Origin: Centrapalus pauciflorus
Lineage: Eukaryota > Streptophyta > Magnoliopsida > Asterales > Asteraceae
Assembly (NCBI GenBank): GCA_020465985.1
Contig: JAANYP010000760.1
Location: 186,001-250,000 of the forward strand
DNA length: 64,000 nucleotides
Reading direction: 5' to 3'
In this document: one piece after another, positions 1 to 12,243 of the stretch
How positions within the stretch are numbered: the stretch's first letter is position 1
How the letters are laid out: each line of letters opens with the position of its first letter
Made by a program: the position numbers and the translations under genes
The notes under the pieces: generated by a model
Seen by the model: only the letters and a program-made list of their open reading frames with translations
The model's database searches: none
Told to the model about the DNA's origin: nothing

Positions 1-78
1 TTTTGGAAGTGTGAAATAGTGAGTTTTAGTATGGTTTTTTGGTATTTTTGTTTTTGCCTGGGGTTGAGGTTCATTGAT

Positions 79-2898
79 TTTTTTTGAACAGCAGCAATTT
101 TATAAAATCAATCAACTTCTAGCAAGATGCTAGCCGTCAAAACACCAAGATACACAATATTAATCACCCCTATTACAATCTAATAACTAAACATCGCTTA
201 GGAATATTCCACAAGAGGATTACAAAGCCAAGAGGACCAAGATAATTTTTTCTTAAAATGTCCCCTAGAGTTTATCCAAAAAAACGACCAACCTTGAACT
301 GATCCAATAAGCGAAGGAGAAGACCGCGAGATTGAAGGAAAAGCCAACGAATTCCTAAACTTCCAAATCACCCGGCACAAGGTAAAAATCGATGCCGAAA
401 AGATTTCCAATTTATTTCCTTTTAGACCCAAATCATTACCCCAACTTAGTAAAGCACAGGCCGTCTCATACCTTGGGTCCTTCACCCCCCACCACCTTTT
501 AAAATCAGCAACCAACTCCCTTGAAACGATGCATTTAACGAACAAATGATCCTCACATTCCAACTCTGTCCCGCATAGAAGGCAATTAGAAGAATTAAAT
601 TGCAATCCACGCTTAGACAGATTAAGAAACGTGGGCAATCGATAATGAAAAATCTTTCAAGCCAACACATTTACTTTACTAGGAACCAAGGGAGACCAAA
701 AAGTTTGTATCCCACGATGAGAAGAAGAGATCATGTCATCCACCGCAAACCTCAATGAAGAGACCAAGAAGACCCCTGAATTTTCAAGAGCCCAACTCCA
801 TTGAGTTGTTCCATTTCTAACAGAATTCAAATCCAACTGGAAAAGAGCATTCAAGTCCAAATTGAATTCGTCAAAATTATTTTGAATAGAACCAATAGCC
901 TTCCAAGTCCCACTTTTTTTTGTTGATAAAGGATCAACAGAAATGTTCCTCTTAAAACCATGAAATGCCGTAATCACCTCCTTCCACAAAGAATTCGAAT
1001 CGATTTTTAATCTCCACCACCATTTAGCAAGTAGAGATTGATTGAGAGCTCTCAAACTATTAATTCCAAGCCCACCTTTTTCCATAGAAGCAACTGTATC
1101 CCTCCAAAATGATTTAAAATGCAAGTAGGGACTTTATATAATGACATGAGATAAATACCAAGGGAACCAAGTACGGACTTACATAACACCAAACGACCAT
1201 CAATAGAGAGTAGAGAAGTTTTCCAAGTTGCAAGCCTTGCTTTCACTCTATCAACAAGGGGGTCCCAGAAATTTCTCCTATTTACAGAACCTCCAACAGG
1301 AAGCCCAAGAAACTTGAAGGGAAGAGAGCCATTGCCACAATTCAACCAAGATGCCATCTGCACAACCTCATCATTTCTAACACCAACCCCCATCAAACTA
1401 GTTTTATTCAAGTTTACTTTTAATCCAGAAATAAGATGAAAACATCGAAGAATTCGAGTTAAATTTAGAGCATTACCAGACGACCATTTTCCAATGAAAA
1501 TAACATCATCCGCATATTGCATATGGGATAAAATCAGGCTGCTATGAGGAAGAGGAATACCTTGAAAGACCCCAGCAGCCTTGGCCTCTTCCATTACAAT
1601 ATTCAGCCCTTCTGCCGCGATAATAAATAAGAATGGAGCAAGTGGATCCCCTTGTCGAACTCCCCGTTGCATGATAAACTCAGAAGTAGGAGCACCATTA
1701 ACCAGCACCGAGACTTTAGATGAACATAGACAACCCCTAATCCACCTCCTCCATTTGTCCCCAAAGTTCATTTGAGACAAAATAGAATCCAGATAATCCC
1801 AAGATAGCGAATCGAATGCCTTATCGAAATCAACTTTCAGCAATAAAGCCTTATTTTTCGACCTTTTTAACCAACTGACCACTTCATTTACAATGAGAGG
1901 GCCATCAAGAATACTGCGACCTTTAATGAAGGCTGTCTGAACATTACACCACAGAATTAATTACCCTTTTCAATCGATTCGACAAAAGCTTCGCAATGAT
2001 CTTATAAAGACAGCCAATAAGACTAATTGGACGAAAATCAGCCAAATAGATAGGATCACAGACTTTGGGAATTAAAGACAAAAAAGAAGAATTTGCACAA
2101 GAATCAATTGAACCAGTGAATTCAAAGAATCTGATGGCTTCAATAAAATCAGCACCAATAATGTGCCAAAACTTCTTTAAGAATGCAAACGAAAAACCAT
2201 CCGGACCTTGAGCCTTATCCCCGTTGCAATCCCATACCGCCTCTTTAATTTCCTCCAAGGAGAAGGATGACTCAATAAACGTTTTATTCGAATAAGAGAG
2301 TTTAAGAAATTTGGAACTAACGAAAGAGGGACGAGAAGGAAGAGGCTCCTTGAATTTGTTGGAAAAAAACTCAAAGGCATTAGCTTTGATGACCTTTGGG
2401 TCTCTAATCCACTCCCCATTAATAGAGATCCCATGAATATAATTTTTTCTCTTGTTTTTACTTAGCGAAGAATGGAAAAAACGAGTATTTTCATCCCCCT
2501 GAATTGCCCAATTCAATCTTGATTTTTGCTTAACATCCATCAAGAATCTTCTGTCCAGCTCAAATTTTTTTTGCTTCAAATCAATTCTTAAAGCTTGATC
2601 CTGATCAGATAGCCCCTTAGATTCAGCATCAACATCCAACCTGTTAAGCTTCTTCTTCATCACTTCTAAATCTTTTGATTCCGTGGCTTTAATCTTAATT
2701 CTCCAAGATTTAATACAATTTTTGAGATGCTTCAACCTAACTGCTAGTTTAGACCCATCTGAATTGAACCGAGTAAACCTTCTAGCACCACATCTAACCT
2801 CACAGAGACCAGAAGAACCAATGAAAGAGTTAAAGAGCTTAGCACCTGAACTACAAAACTATTTTTTGAGTCAACATGGTGCTCAATTTGAGGAGTAG
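79..2898 (-). mobile_element. Degenerate L1-type LINE (endonuclease tail, reverse transcriptase, zf-RVT)
   Basis: Reading on the minus strand from 2898 down, the order is the end of an endonuclease domain (RRFTRFNSDGSKL near 2740-2790), the RT N-terminus (2735-1944; DGFSFAFLKKFW, FRPISLIGCLYKIIAKLLSNR), the RT core with the catalytic box QYADDVIF (about 1500-1520), the RT thumb/connection (1124-657) and a zinc-binding zf-RVT motif CLLCGTELECEDHLFVKC (about 520-580). The 3' end carries an A-tail, seen as the T-run at 79-86. It cannot be active. The frame shifts near 1949 (between KRVINSVV and NVQTAFIKGRS) and again near 1124, and an in-frame TGA lies at about 655 (KVNVLA, stop, KIFHYRLPT). The endonuclease motif DGSKL joins directly to AVRLKHLKN, which indicates an internal deletion. 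The 5' part is missing. Family assignment rests on domain order and motifs; no target-site duplication was found. Confidence 0.93.
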
Positions 2899-5166
2899 TT
2901 TACATTTATGGTGGAGTTATTGTTTACAAGGTAAAAATAAATTTAATACATGTCCAATCATATATGAACTTGTACAAAAGAAATGTAATAATTAGTCAAC
3001 TATTAGATTTTAGCATCACTTGGTATAATTGTAATAAGTTTTAGACACTTATCATTTACCATGGGAAATGGTTTGTACACAACTTTTTGCAATCTACAAC
3101 AATAAAGGCCTTGTAAGTTTGTATGCAATATATAATTGTATATTATTATAAATGATAAAAACATGTTGCGTACAAATCACTACCTAGAGATCTTTGGGTT
3201 TTTTAGGATAAATTAAGGAGAAATGTAACATAATAAAATAAAAAAAATTATTTAATGTTCCTTTTTTGGCAAAAAAAACAATATCTCATTATACGTTTTT
3301 GACTTAAAAAATGAAATTCATATACTTTCCTGGCAAAAATAGAATTTTATGTAACTTATTTTGGTTTAAAAAATTTCATAATACTGTCAATTATGTATTT
3401 TATGTTATTTTTTTTTAATTTGAGATAAAGTTGATATTAGTTGCACATTACATTTGAAAACTTTCAATGCATGTACATAAAAATATATTGAGTAGATCCA
3501 AGCATAAACTATTTTAAGATGTATAATAAAAATTTGATCGGGAATTCTTGAGTTGGCCGGAGATGGAGATGGGAATGGGGACGGAGAATCCTCGATTTAG
3601 AATAACAGGGATGGAGTGGGAACGCGGGACATTCTAGTTCCTGACTCCGCTTCTTTTTTGTGTTGATATAAATTATCATATATATTTAATTCTACAACGT
3701 AAATTATTTATTAAAGTTTATATTATATATTAAATATCAATGTATATGACTTTTTTATAGTTTAAATTAATATTATTTTATTTGTGTTCTTTTTTGTTTT
3801 ATATATCTTTTGCATGTATTTTTTTTTGTTTTAGTTATATTATAAATTCGAAATTTTATACATAAACAATCCAACAAAGATGATGAATACACCATGATTG
3901 CAAACATACCACAAAGATATACATCCTCTATTATTCTTATGTGAAAGATCTATATTTCTTGTATCTTTTTGTTCATGCATTGCAAATGGTATGTGTGTGG
4001 CCATGGTGGATTCATCCTCTTTCTTGAGTTGCTTACACATATGAGCCTCATAATATTTATGTTTCTCTACCACATATTTTTAATTTTCATCATCCAATTA
4101 TTTCCATTTTTTTATTTTTTAGGTTATCTTTAATTTTCCATTTATACAATTTTTTTTAGGATAAGTATGATTAGTCATCATTAGGAGTTAAACAAAAAAC
4201 ACTGCATAAAAATACAATGAAGGTCGAAATGGTTTTAAACACTGATGATTGACATTGTTCAAAAAGGATTGAAGGAGCATCCCTCAAATAAAGGTCGAAA
4301 TGGTTTTACGTGTTATGTATATAATCGAAAAAATTTCGACACTTATGATTTTTTAAATTTGACCCCAATAACCTTTTTAGTTTTTATACATTTAACACAT
4401 GTAAAAAAATTTAGTACAAAATCTAAGAAAATATACTAAAACCTAATAGTTTGTTACACATTTAACAAATTATTTAGAAGTACAATTTTGAACATTCATT
4501 TATTAGATTATTTCATTGTTACACACTTTACATTTGGCTTGATCTAAGAATATATTGTTAGTTTTATTGTTATTTACTTATTTGTTGTTTGTTAGAATAT
4601 TCTTTGTTGTTTTAATCTTTTAATTATTTAAATTATTATTTGCTTAAGACTTTAAGTGTTTAACAATTAATATTTATTTACATTTGTTTGATTGTTTTAG
4701 TTCATAAGACGATATGAATCGTTTTTTGAAAAAAATTACCAATATCCTAATTTTTTTCAAGTGGCAGAATTTATAATATTTCTCTACAAATTCCACAATT
4801 CAATTGGTGATGAAAATGACTGTTGCATTTTAATCATAAAGAATTATTCAATGTTTTGGGCGACCATGTAATAACTAATAACCCGTTTTCAAAATATTAA
4901 AACTCGTAGGAGAAAAATGTAGAATCTAATTCCTTTTTAGTTTGTAACGATTAACGAGTTGTAGCTTTACGTATTTTTTAATTATGTAATCAAGATGAAC
5001 CGACCAAACTTTTGAGGTTTGAAATTTTTTATAGAACTACGGCATCGTAATAAATTCCGACCCTTACAAAAATAATTTCTGGATCCATCACCGATCCCAA
5101 GAAATCCACGAACCAAACGGCCTAGGATTTCTAAACACACAAAAGTCACACAATTCTTTCTTCTAA
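2899..5166. other. AT-rich intergenic stretch, no supported gene
   Basis: No coding region is supported. A G-rich patch at about 3555-3660 (repeats of GGGAATGGGGACGG type) looks like a remnant of a transposon with low-complexity ends. A short repeated phrase (AAGGTCGAAATGGTTTTA) occurs at about 4219 and 4293. The remainder is AT-rich DNA with short open frames only. Confidence 0.5.
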
Positions 5167-5455
5167 GGGACGTTTGGTTCGCGGATTTCCTGGGATTTGC
5201 ATTTAAAATCCTGTGTTTGGTTCGCAGATTTCAGTAAGGATTTAAAATCCCAGAATTTCTTAAATCACTCACTTCTTTGTTATTTAAAATCCCAGCCTCC
5301 CCCCTAGGATTTTAAATCTCAGTTACCTTGCATTTTTTAGATTAACAAATTTTTTCTATAAGATAATGCAAATTCTTTGACAAAATCTTGACAAATGCAA
5401 ATGCTGCATAATGTAAATCCTTTAGAAAAAAAAAATATGCGAACCTAACGCCCCC
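5167..5455. mobile_element. Tourist-like MITE (TSD TAA)
   Basis: The ends are inverted: GGGACGTTTGGTTCGCGGAT on the left and the reverse complement of GGGGGCGTTAGGTTCGCAT on the right. The element is flanked by TAA at 5164-5166 and 5456-5458. A TWA duplication with a G-rich GTTTGGTTC terminus is the signature of PIF/Harbinger (Tourist) MITEs. There is no coding capacity. Confidence 0.8.
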
Positions 5456-5458
5456 TAA

Positions 5459-5874
5459 AGGTATGTTTGGCAAAACTAGCTGCAGCTTTGTGTTTTTAAT
5501 AGAGGTAGAGCTTTTAGTAGCTGAAACTTTTGAGAGCTGAAGCTTTTTAAAGGAGCTGGAGCTTTTAGTTTTATAAATGTGTTTGGTAAAAGTAGCTGTA
5601 GCTGTAGTTTTTAGTGTTAAATTACGTAAAATGACATTAATATTAATTAAATGTGGTAGTTTATGATTAATAGAAAGGTAAAAAAGTAAATATGTTTGAC
5701 TAAAAGCTCCGAAGCTTTTTAAAAGCTACTTCTACTAGTTTTTTATAAAAGAGGTTATTTTTTAGAAAATGAAAGCTCTATGTATCATTCCAAACAAAGT
5801 TTTTATTTTTTAGTAGAGCTTATTCAAAATAAAAGCTTCTAAAAGCTCTTAGAAGCTCTCTACCAAATATATCC
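5459..5874. mobile_element. MITE rich in AGCTTTTAAAAGCT words (TSD TAA)
   Basis: The left end AGGTATGTTTGGCAAAAC is partly inverted at the right end (CTACCAAATATATCC), with TAA on both sides; the left TAA is shared with the preceding MITE. The interior is packed with inverted AGCTTTTAAAAGCT-type words. Related sequence recurs near 39290-39890 and 57378-57782. Its family is less certain than that of its neighbour. Confidence 0.65.
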
Positions 5875-6382
5875 TAAATCAGTGAACAAATTCAGTACCT
5901 TAATGCCATGTCAATAATAGAAATCATGGAGAGAGTATGCCATTTATATTCATTGATTTATGTATCCAATTAAAATATCTAAAACCAATGAGAAAAGCCA
6001 CATCACCACCACGTACGTACCATCGGATTATGTTTAGGGTCAAGTAATTAGTGCCAAAGTCATTTTCCTTTTGCAACAAGAAAAACTTTAAACATGATAT
6101 TGATAGTTTCGAAATTGATTTTCCGAATATATAAATATTGAATTTCCTTATTTCCCACACGCTTCCGCCAACTTATATATATACTTTATATTATATATTT
6201 TCAACCTAAAAAAAAAAATATTATTGCGTTTTAACAATAATTGCATATATGATACTGAATTAGATAGCGATCGATATATGAAGATTTTTCAGTGTTAAAT
6301 GTCTTTAGGATTAAAAGATTGAACGGAATAGAAATATGATTATTATGAAGATTTCAATGGAATATAAAGATGGAACGAACGA

Positions 6383-6486
6383 AGTAGTTTCCGGAGTTGA
6401 TAAGTTTATTTATATATATATAGAGATTTAGGTTCAAATGAGTACCACTCATTTTGACTAGTAGTTTCGGAAGTTGATAAGTTTTG
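6383..6486. repeat. TA run plus fragment of a GGTTCAARTGAGTACCAC element between 23-bp near-repeats
   Basis: A short (TA)n at 6411-6421 is followed by GATTTAGGTTCAAATGAGTACCAC, which matches the left end of the larger element at 52509. It is flanked by near-identical copies of TAGTTTCCGGAGTTGATAAG (about 6384 and 6462). This looks like a truncated or excised copy of the (TA)n-embedded family. Confidence 0.55.
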
Positions 6487-6555
6487 TTTCTAAAAGCTTT
6501 TCATTTTCATAGCAATTGAGAAGTAATTCAAATTAACAATTACAAGGAACTCTAA

Positions 6556-6876
6556 GGCTGCGTTTGGTTCGCAGAATGTTTATTCCTGGGATGAAATCTG
6601 TCAAGAAATGAAATTCTTGAAGGAATAGAATCTGTTGGAATACAAATGGAGGCCGGTGAAGATGAAGTCTAGGGTCTGTTTTTTGAACTATTAAAATCTT
6701 TGAAATGAAATTTAAATTCCATGACACTAACCCAAGGAAAATAGATTTCTTCAAAAGTGGTGTTTTTTTAAATGAATCTTCATTTCATTCATTTTTACTG
6801 TCAAACAACACATTGAAATGAAATTTTCATTCCAAATCCATCAAATTCCATCAGATTCTGTGAACCAAACGCCCCC
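6556..6876. mobile_element. Tourist-like MITE (TSD TAA)
   Basis: The left terminus GGCTGCGTTTGGTTCGCAGA is inverted at the right end (TCTGTGAACCAAACGCCCCC). TAA lies at 6553-6555 and 6877-6879. It belongs to the same superfamily as the MITE at 5167, but the interior differs (repeats of GAAATGAAATT type). Non-coding. Confidence 0.85.
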
Positions 6877-6921
6877 TAAGATACTGTTTGCTTGCAAAAT
6901 GAAATTTTAAATTAAATTATT

Positions 6922-7515
6922 TGGGTTTAATATAGAAAAATCAATATGTTTTACGTTTTTACAGTTTAGTCTTTCGTTTTATTTATTACCAATAAACCTC
7001 AAGTTATTTATTTTTGTGTAATTTTTCAAATATTTTCTTTTTTTTTTTCCAAAAAGTATTTAAGTTTGAGGAAATAACAAATTAGTTTAAATAAAGACTT
7101 TTAGATTGAATACAAATAAAATATAATTCTTCATCTTTGTAATCAGAAATTTCAAACAAATTAATTTAGAGAAATTTGCGCAAAAAAACTTTCGTAAATA
7201 TTTCAAACAAACTATCAGGAAAAAAACCAACATGTTTTCATGATTTTTAAGTTTTTGTCCTTTCATGTTATCTTTTTTCTTAAAAAGTTATCAAATTAAT
7301 TTTTTTATAATTTTGTGAAATTTGATCATCAGAACTCGATTATAATTGGTAGTCCGAGTTTTTAAAAACTGAAAAATCGATTTCTAATAACCAAATTTCA
7401 CGAAACCAAAGAGAAAAAAATTAACATGAAAACTCTTTTTGAAAAAAATAATATGAAGGGACGAAAATGCAAAAAAAAACATAAAAACATGTTTGTTTTT
7501 TTATTCATAATAAAC
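6922..7515. mobile_element. Two degraded hairpin MITE copies (GGGTTTATTATGA family)
   Basis: A left-arm fragment at about 6922-7010 starts GGGTTTAATATAGAAAAATC. A nearly complete copy follows at about 7190-7515 and ends TCATAATAAACCC. The arms are complementary around a centre near 7350 (ACTCGATTATAATTGG / CCGAGTTTTTAAAAACTG). The family is defined by better copies at 8863-9169 and 16496-16780. Confidence 0.7.
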
Positions 7516-7994
7516 CCAAAATTTTACTTTAATGATAAAATAAAATTTTGTATTTTGTAAATAAATAAAATAAAATTGCGACCTTGCTTAATGGATGATG
7601 GATTGGAGATTTTAGTCGCAAGAGAATGATAGTTGAAAACTTGAGTATGGGCTAAATCTTTTATTCAAAAATTGTTAGTTTGGGTTTTTTTTTTTTTGGA
7701 GACTAATAGACTTCAACGAAATTATGTGTTTATTAAATTAGATATGTGTGTTTATTAAATTAGAAATAGTATAATTTGTTTTGCATTATATATAATATTT
7801 TATTGATTTTAAGTTATCTATAAAACTTGCTTGCTTTTAAGAAAAGTTTTCTGAACAGTTTTATTTAAAAGTATTTGATCATTATTATAAGTATGTTTTG
7901 TTAATTACACAAATTTTATTAATTATTTATCAACTTCAAAAATAAGATTATTGATGGGTCAACTAAGTAGAAGATACGCAAATACTTTTGACGA

Positions 7995-8262
7995 TGTTTT
8001 TATGGTTTTTGTATTTTCGTCTTTTAATATTTTTTTCTAGAAAAAACCTTAAGTTAAAATTTTTTTTTTTTTTAATTTGACTATTAGAGCCCGATTATGA
8101 TTTGTAAACTGAGTTTTTAAAAACTGAAAAACCGGTTTCTAATATCCAAATTTCACTAAACCAAAAAAAAATTTTATTTAATGACTTTTACGAGAAAAAA
8201 AAAACATGAATAAACGAAAATGCAAAATACATGAAATCACGTTGGTTTTTTCGTAATAAACC
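7995..8262. mobile_element. Degraded hairpin MITE (GGGTTTATTATGA family)
   Basis: It shares the family core CCGATTATGATTTGTAAACTGAG...AAAACTGAAAAACCGGTTT and ends near CGTAATAAACCC at about 8262. The left arm is eroded and no target-site duplication is recognisable. Confidence 0.65.
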
Positions 8263-8292
8263 CGTTTATATACGTTTCAAAGGTAGATAATA

Positions 8293-8610
8293 TAAAGGGT
8301 TTATTATGAGAAAATCAACATCTTTTCATGTTTTTTGCGTTTTCGTCTCTCCATGTTATTTTTTTTTCATTAAAGTCCTCAAGTTATTCTTTTGTTTTTG
8401 GTTTAGTGAAATTTGAACATTAGAACCCGGTTTTTTAGTTTTTTAATATCCGGTTCACAAATTATAATCGTGGTCTAATGTCTAAATTTTATTAAACCAA
8501 AAAGAAAAAAATAATTTATGGTTTTTTATGGAAAAAAAATAACACGGAAGAACAAAAACGAAAAAAAAGTTAAAAATATGTTAGTTTTTTTTTTTTGTAA
8601 ATAAACACCA
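8293..8610. mobile_element. Hairpin MITE (GGGTTTATTATGA family)
   Basis: The element opens with GGGTTTATTATGAGAAAATC and closes with a diverged complement near 8600. The arms fold on each other through GGTTTAGTGAAATTTGAAC and its complement. Both ends have diverged, so the flanking duplication is not clear. Confidence 0.75.
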
Positions 8611-8862
8611 ATATATGTTCAGGTTTACCTAAAATATTTCTAAGATGATTAGTATCTACATCTTTTCATGGCATCACATCATACCTATCCGGTTTATCTG
8701 ACACTTTATTACTATTTTAATAATAAAATAATTAAAAAGATCATGACGTGACAATTGAAGTAATAATACAAGTAGAGGTGTGTGCAAATTAAATAGCATG
8801 TCACATTCTTTCAATATTACCCTCAAGATAAAATAGGCTTACAATGTTTGTATTATTTATAT

Positions 8863-9169
8863 GGATTTATTATGAAAAAAACCAACATGTTTTCACGCTT
8901 TTTGCATTTTCGCCCATTCATGTTATTTTTTGCCATAAAAAACCTCAAGTTATTCTTTTCTTATTGATTTAGTGAAATTTTGGACATTAGACCCCGGTTA
9001 TAATTTGTGAACCGGGTTTTAAAAACTTGAAAAACCGGGTTTTAATGTCCAAATTTCACTAAACCAATAAGAAAAGAATAACTTGAGGTTTTTTATGGCA
9101 AAAAAATAACATGGAGGGACGAAAACGCAAAAAACGTGAAAACATGTTTGTTTTTTTCATAATAAACCC
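8863..9169. mobile_element. Hairpin MITE with 9-bp TSD (Mutator-type)
   Basis: The 307-bp element runs from GGATTTATTATGAAAAAAAC to CATAATAAACCC. It is an almost perfect inverted repeat along its whole length, with a short centre around 9000-9030. It is flanked by an exact 9-bp duplication, TATTTATAT (8854-8862 and 9170-9178). A 9-bp duplication is typical of Mutator-like elements, so I call it a non-autonomous MULE/MITE. No open reading frame. A transcript across it would form a long hairpin. Confidence 0.88.
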
Positions 9170-9361
9170 TATTTATATTTATCGTTATTAACGTTGACTT
9201 TTAGGCCACAGAGTGGCTCAACATCTTGCTTAGTACCGAGCTTGGCATCCAGGGAATATCACCCCTTGGCCTCGGCATTGGCATGCAACATTTCGGCATT
9301 GGCATTTGGATGCCGAGAGTGGGAGAGAGAATATTGTGGGTATTTGTGAGTGTGAATATGT

Positions 9362-9368
<7 letters not shown>

Positions 9369-9404
<36 letters not shown>

Positions 9405-9421
9405 TATATATATATATATAT
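9369..9421. repeat. (TG)n then (TA)n microsatellite
   Basis: An uninterrupted TG run to about 9403 is followed by a TA run to 9421. The preceding 9200-9360 bases are of ordinary composition with repeated TCGGCATTGGCAT words. No gene is supported there. Confidence 0.9.
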
Positions 9422-9546
9422 TAATTTAAAAAATAGGTGTGACAAAAGTGGCATCGACACCGTGTGAATGACATCAAAATGGCAAAACCGACGTGGCTGC
9501 AATTTTACTTAGCATTCTCGCCAACGACTCCTTGTGGCCTTATAGT

Positions 9547-10366
9547 TTTTATTGTTTTTAATAACAACTTTTTGTTTTCTGTCAATAATAGTAATTGGTG
9601 ACCTACAAACTTGTTTAGTAGGTCATAAACCTCCCATTTATAAAAAATAATAACAATTTTTCATATTTTTACAATAACAGTAATATATCAAATTAAACCT
9701 AATTTTTTTTCTTCTTATTTTTAAGGTTTTCAAAGATTTCATAAACACCAAAATAAACTCATGATCAATTTATGCTACATATTTTTGTTGTGGAATTTTA
9801 TAAAAAAAATTTATTTTTTAGGTTCTTTTATTATTCATTTATTTAAAGTTTTTTAATTAAATTATTACTATCTTTAGTGACTATTTTTTTTAATTTCATT
9901 AAATTTATAATTTACAATTTTTATTTTTCATAACCTTATAAATTTTTAATCGATATTCTGAATATATCCGATTATTTATTCCTGATTATAATAATATGAA
10001 CGAAAAAATATTAAAAAAAATCATTTAAATTTTAACTTTTTCCAAACAAAATAATATAAAATTTCACTTTTACTAAATAAATAATAATAGAAAATAAAAA
10101 CTAAAACTTTGTTATAAAACTTCACAACAAAATTTGAAACATAAATTGGGTTTATTTTTGTATCTATGAAATCTTTGTAAACTTTAAAAAATAAAGAAAA
10201 TTGGTTTTTTTTAATTTGATATGTCACTATTGTTGATAAAAATATGAAAAATGTTAATATTATTGATAATTGAAAAGTTGGTGACTTGCTAAACAGGTTT
10301 GCAGGTCACCAATTACTTTATTGTTAGAAAAATAAAAAAATTGTTATTATAAACGATAACAAACAT
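9547..10366. mobile_element. Long fold-back (inverted repeat) element, about 0.8 kb
   Basis: Sequence from about 9547 rightwards (GTAATTGGTGACCTACAAAC at about 9590) is matched in reverse complement from about 10366 leftwards (the complement reads GTAATTGGTGACCTGCAAAC). The match continues inwards through CATATTTTTA, ATATCAAATTAAA, CAAAGATTTCATA and TTTTGTTGTG blocks. The arms are roughly 350-400 bp with short indels and an AT-rich loop. No protein is encoded. It could be a long-TIR MULE or a foldback element; no clean target duplication was found. Confidence 0.72.
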
Positions 10367-11538
10367 AAAAGTCAATATTACTAATGATAAAATATAAATG
10401 TTACTATTAATGATAAAAATGATAAAACTTGTTACTATTTTTAATCATTTGCCCAATTAATAAAACATAAAAATATTTTATATAAAAATATTTGCATAAC
10501 TTGATCAACATGCTCCTTTTTGGGGTAAATATCCACATGCGGTTAATATTTTTAGGTTATTTATAATTAATACTCATGTTGATTCCCAACTATCTCAAAT
10601 AAAATCAAAATTTGTCTAGATTGGTGCTACACAATTAGTTTAACTTAGTATTGTCTCACTTAAGAAAGAATTAAATTATACATCTAACTTCGATTTAGCA
10701 TAACAATTATTGGTCTTTAAAAACCATATCATATCACCTTATAATTAAAACTAATTGTTGTATGTAAGGCAAATACAATTTTGCATGCCTGCTTTAAATT
10801 TTAATCCTCTTTTACCAGAAAATTGTTGTCCTTTATCTTTTGACATGAGTGAGTATGTTTGTCCGCGTTACCTTCAAAATATAACTTTTGTTTGTTGTTG
10901 CTGTTGTTGCTGTTATATTTTTATTTTTAATAAAAATAGTTATATTCATAGCTTAAAATTACACAATGATATGAAATAACTTAACGGTTAGTTAGGAGTT
11001 TTAATTAATTTTATATTCATAGTAGAAGCAAATAATATTTCTAATTAAAGTTCAAGCTATATAAAAGAATCTAGTTTTTTTTTACCATAAAAATTTTTGA
11101 GACCCAATCTTTTTGGTTATACTAGTTCCCTTTTGTAACGCTATGCATGTTTAAAATCAATAATAGCACCAAAGATCAATTGAAGTTTGCAAAAACATGT
11201 TGATCAAGCATGAATTGATTCTTCTGCATACGGTTCATGTGCACTAGCATATTCCTTCCTTTTCAAATAACCTCTTCAATTCTACCTTTTATGATGTCCG
11301 CATATGAGATATTATTGTCATAGTACGTACGACCATACAAGCATGCTTAACTGTAAAGTCCTTACGGGATTTGCAAGCTACACTAGTCTCAAGGCGTGTT
11401 GTATTATATACGGACAAATGTTATTTATGAATCAAATATCTTCTCAGTCCTTAGCCAACGTGGGGTTATAACACCTTACGCTGTAATTAATGCTCAATCA
11501 CGTTGTAAATTATACATGCATCGTCCTTGAACTAGTTA
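10367..11538. other. AT-rich stretch, no supported gene
   Basis: No coding or RNA gene is recognised. A short imperfect TTG/CTG triplet repeat lies near 10890-10915. The composition resembles the surrounding non-coding DNA. Confidence 0.5.
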
Positions 11539-11635
11539 GGGGTTGTTTGTTTGCTACTTAATAGAATCATTAAGAAGCCACTTAAAAGTAAAATGACTTC
11601 TTAATGGTTCCATTAATATGTAAACAAACAGAACA
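11539..11635. mobile_element. 97-bp Tourist-like MITE (TSD TTA)
   Basis: The element starts GGGGTTGTTTGTTTGCTACT and ends with the near complement (ATATGTAAACAAACAGAACA). The arms continue inward as TTAATAGAATCATTAAGAAG and its complement, so nearly the whole element is a hairpin. TTA lies at 11536-11538 and 11636-11638. The same family is inserted in the receptor kinase at 45105-45198. Confidence 0.85.
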
Positions 11636-12243
11636 TTAGTTAGTATCTTTTCTCATCAACAAAACATTTTGAAAACCCAACATATGATCCATCTTCTTCA
11701 AACCTATCATATATAGTCTTGAATTATTATATACTATATATTGAGATAATGCTTTCGTCATCTTTCACTGTATATATTTGATTTTATCAAACTCTAATCA
11801 TGAGAACACCAACAAATGTAACTTGGTATTTATATTTAAAAATTGATTAGATCAACATCGAAAGCTAAGCGTTGAATATAGAAAGTCAAAGTAAATATTT
11901 GAAATTTATTATTTTAACTTATTATAAACATTCAAAAACTTGTATATCCAACACATGATGTATGCATTTTCAAAGCATAAAAGAAATTGCGTAAGTTATT
12001 AATTATCCAATGTGTTAGATGGATTTTTAAACAATAAAAAACACATTGTAAAACTATAGGAAAACATATTTCATACAAATGTAACTATTTTCATTCTTGT
12101 AAATTCATTACATATTGTCATGTTCCTAACTGTTAAGCCATCTTTTCATAAACACAACTACTTAATATGTTTACCAGATCGAATAAGAATGTTGTGAATA
12201 AGTCATACATGTAATCTAATCTGCTGAATGAAACTAAAATGTT

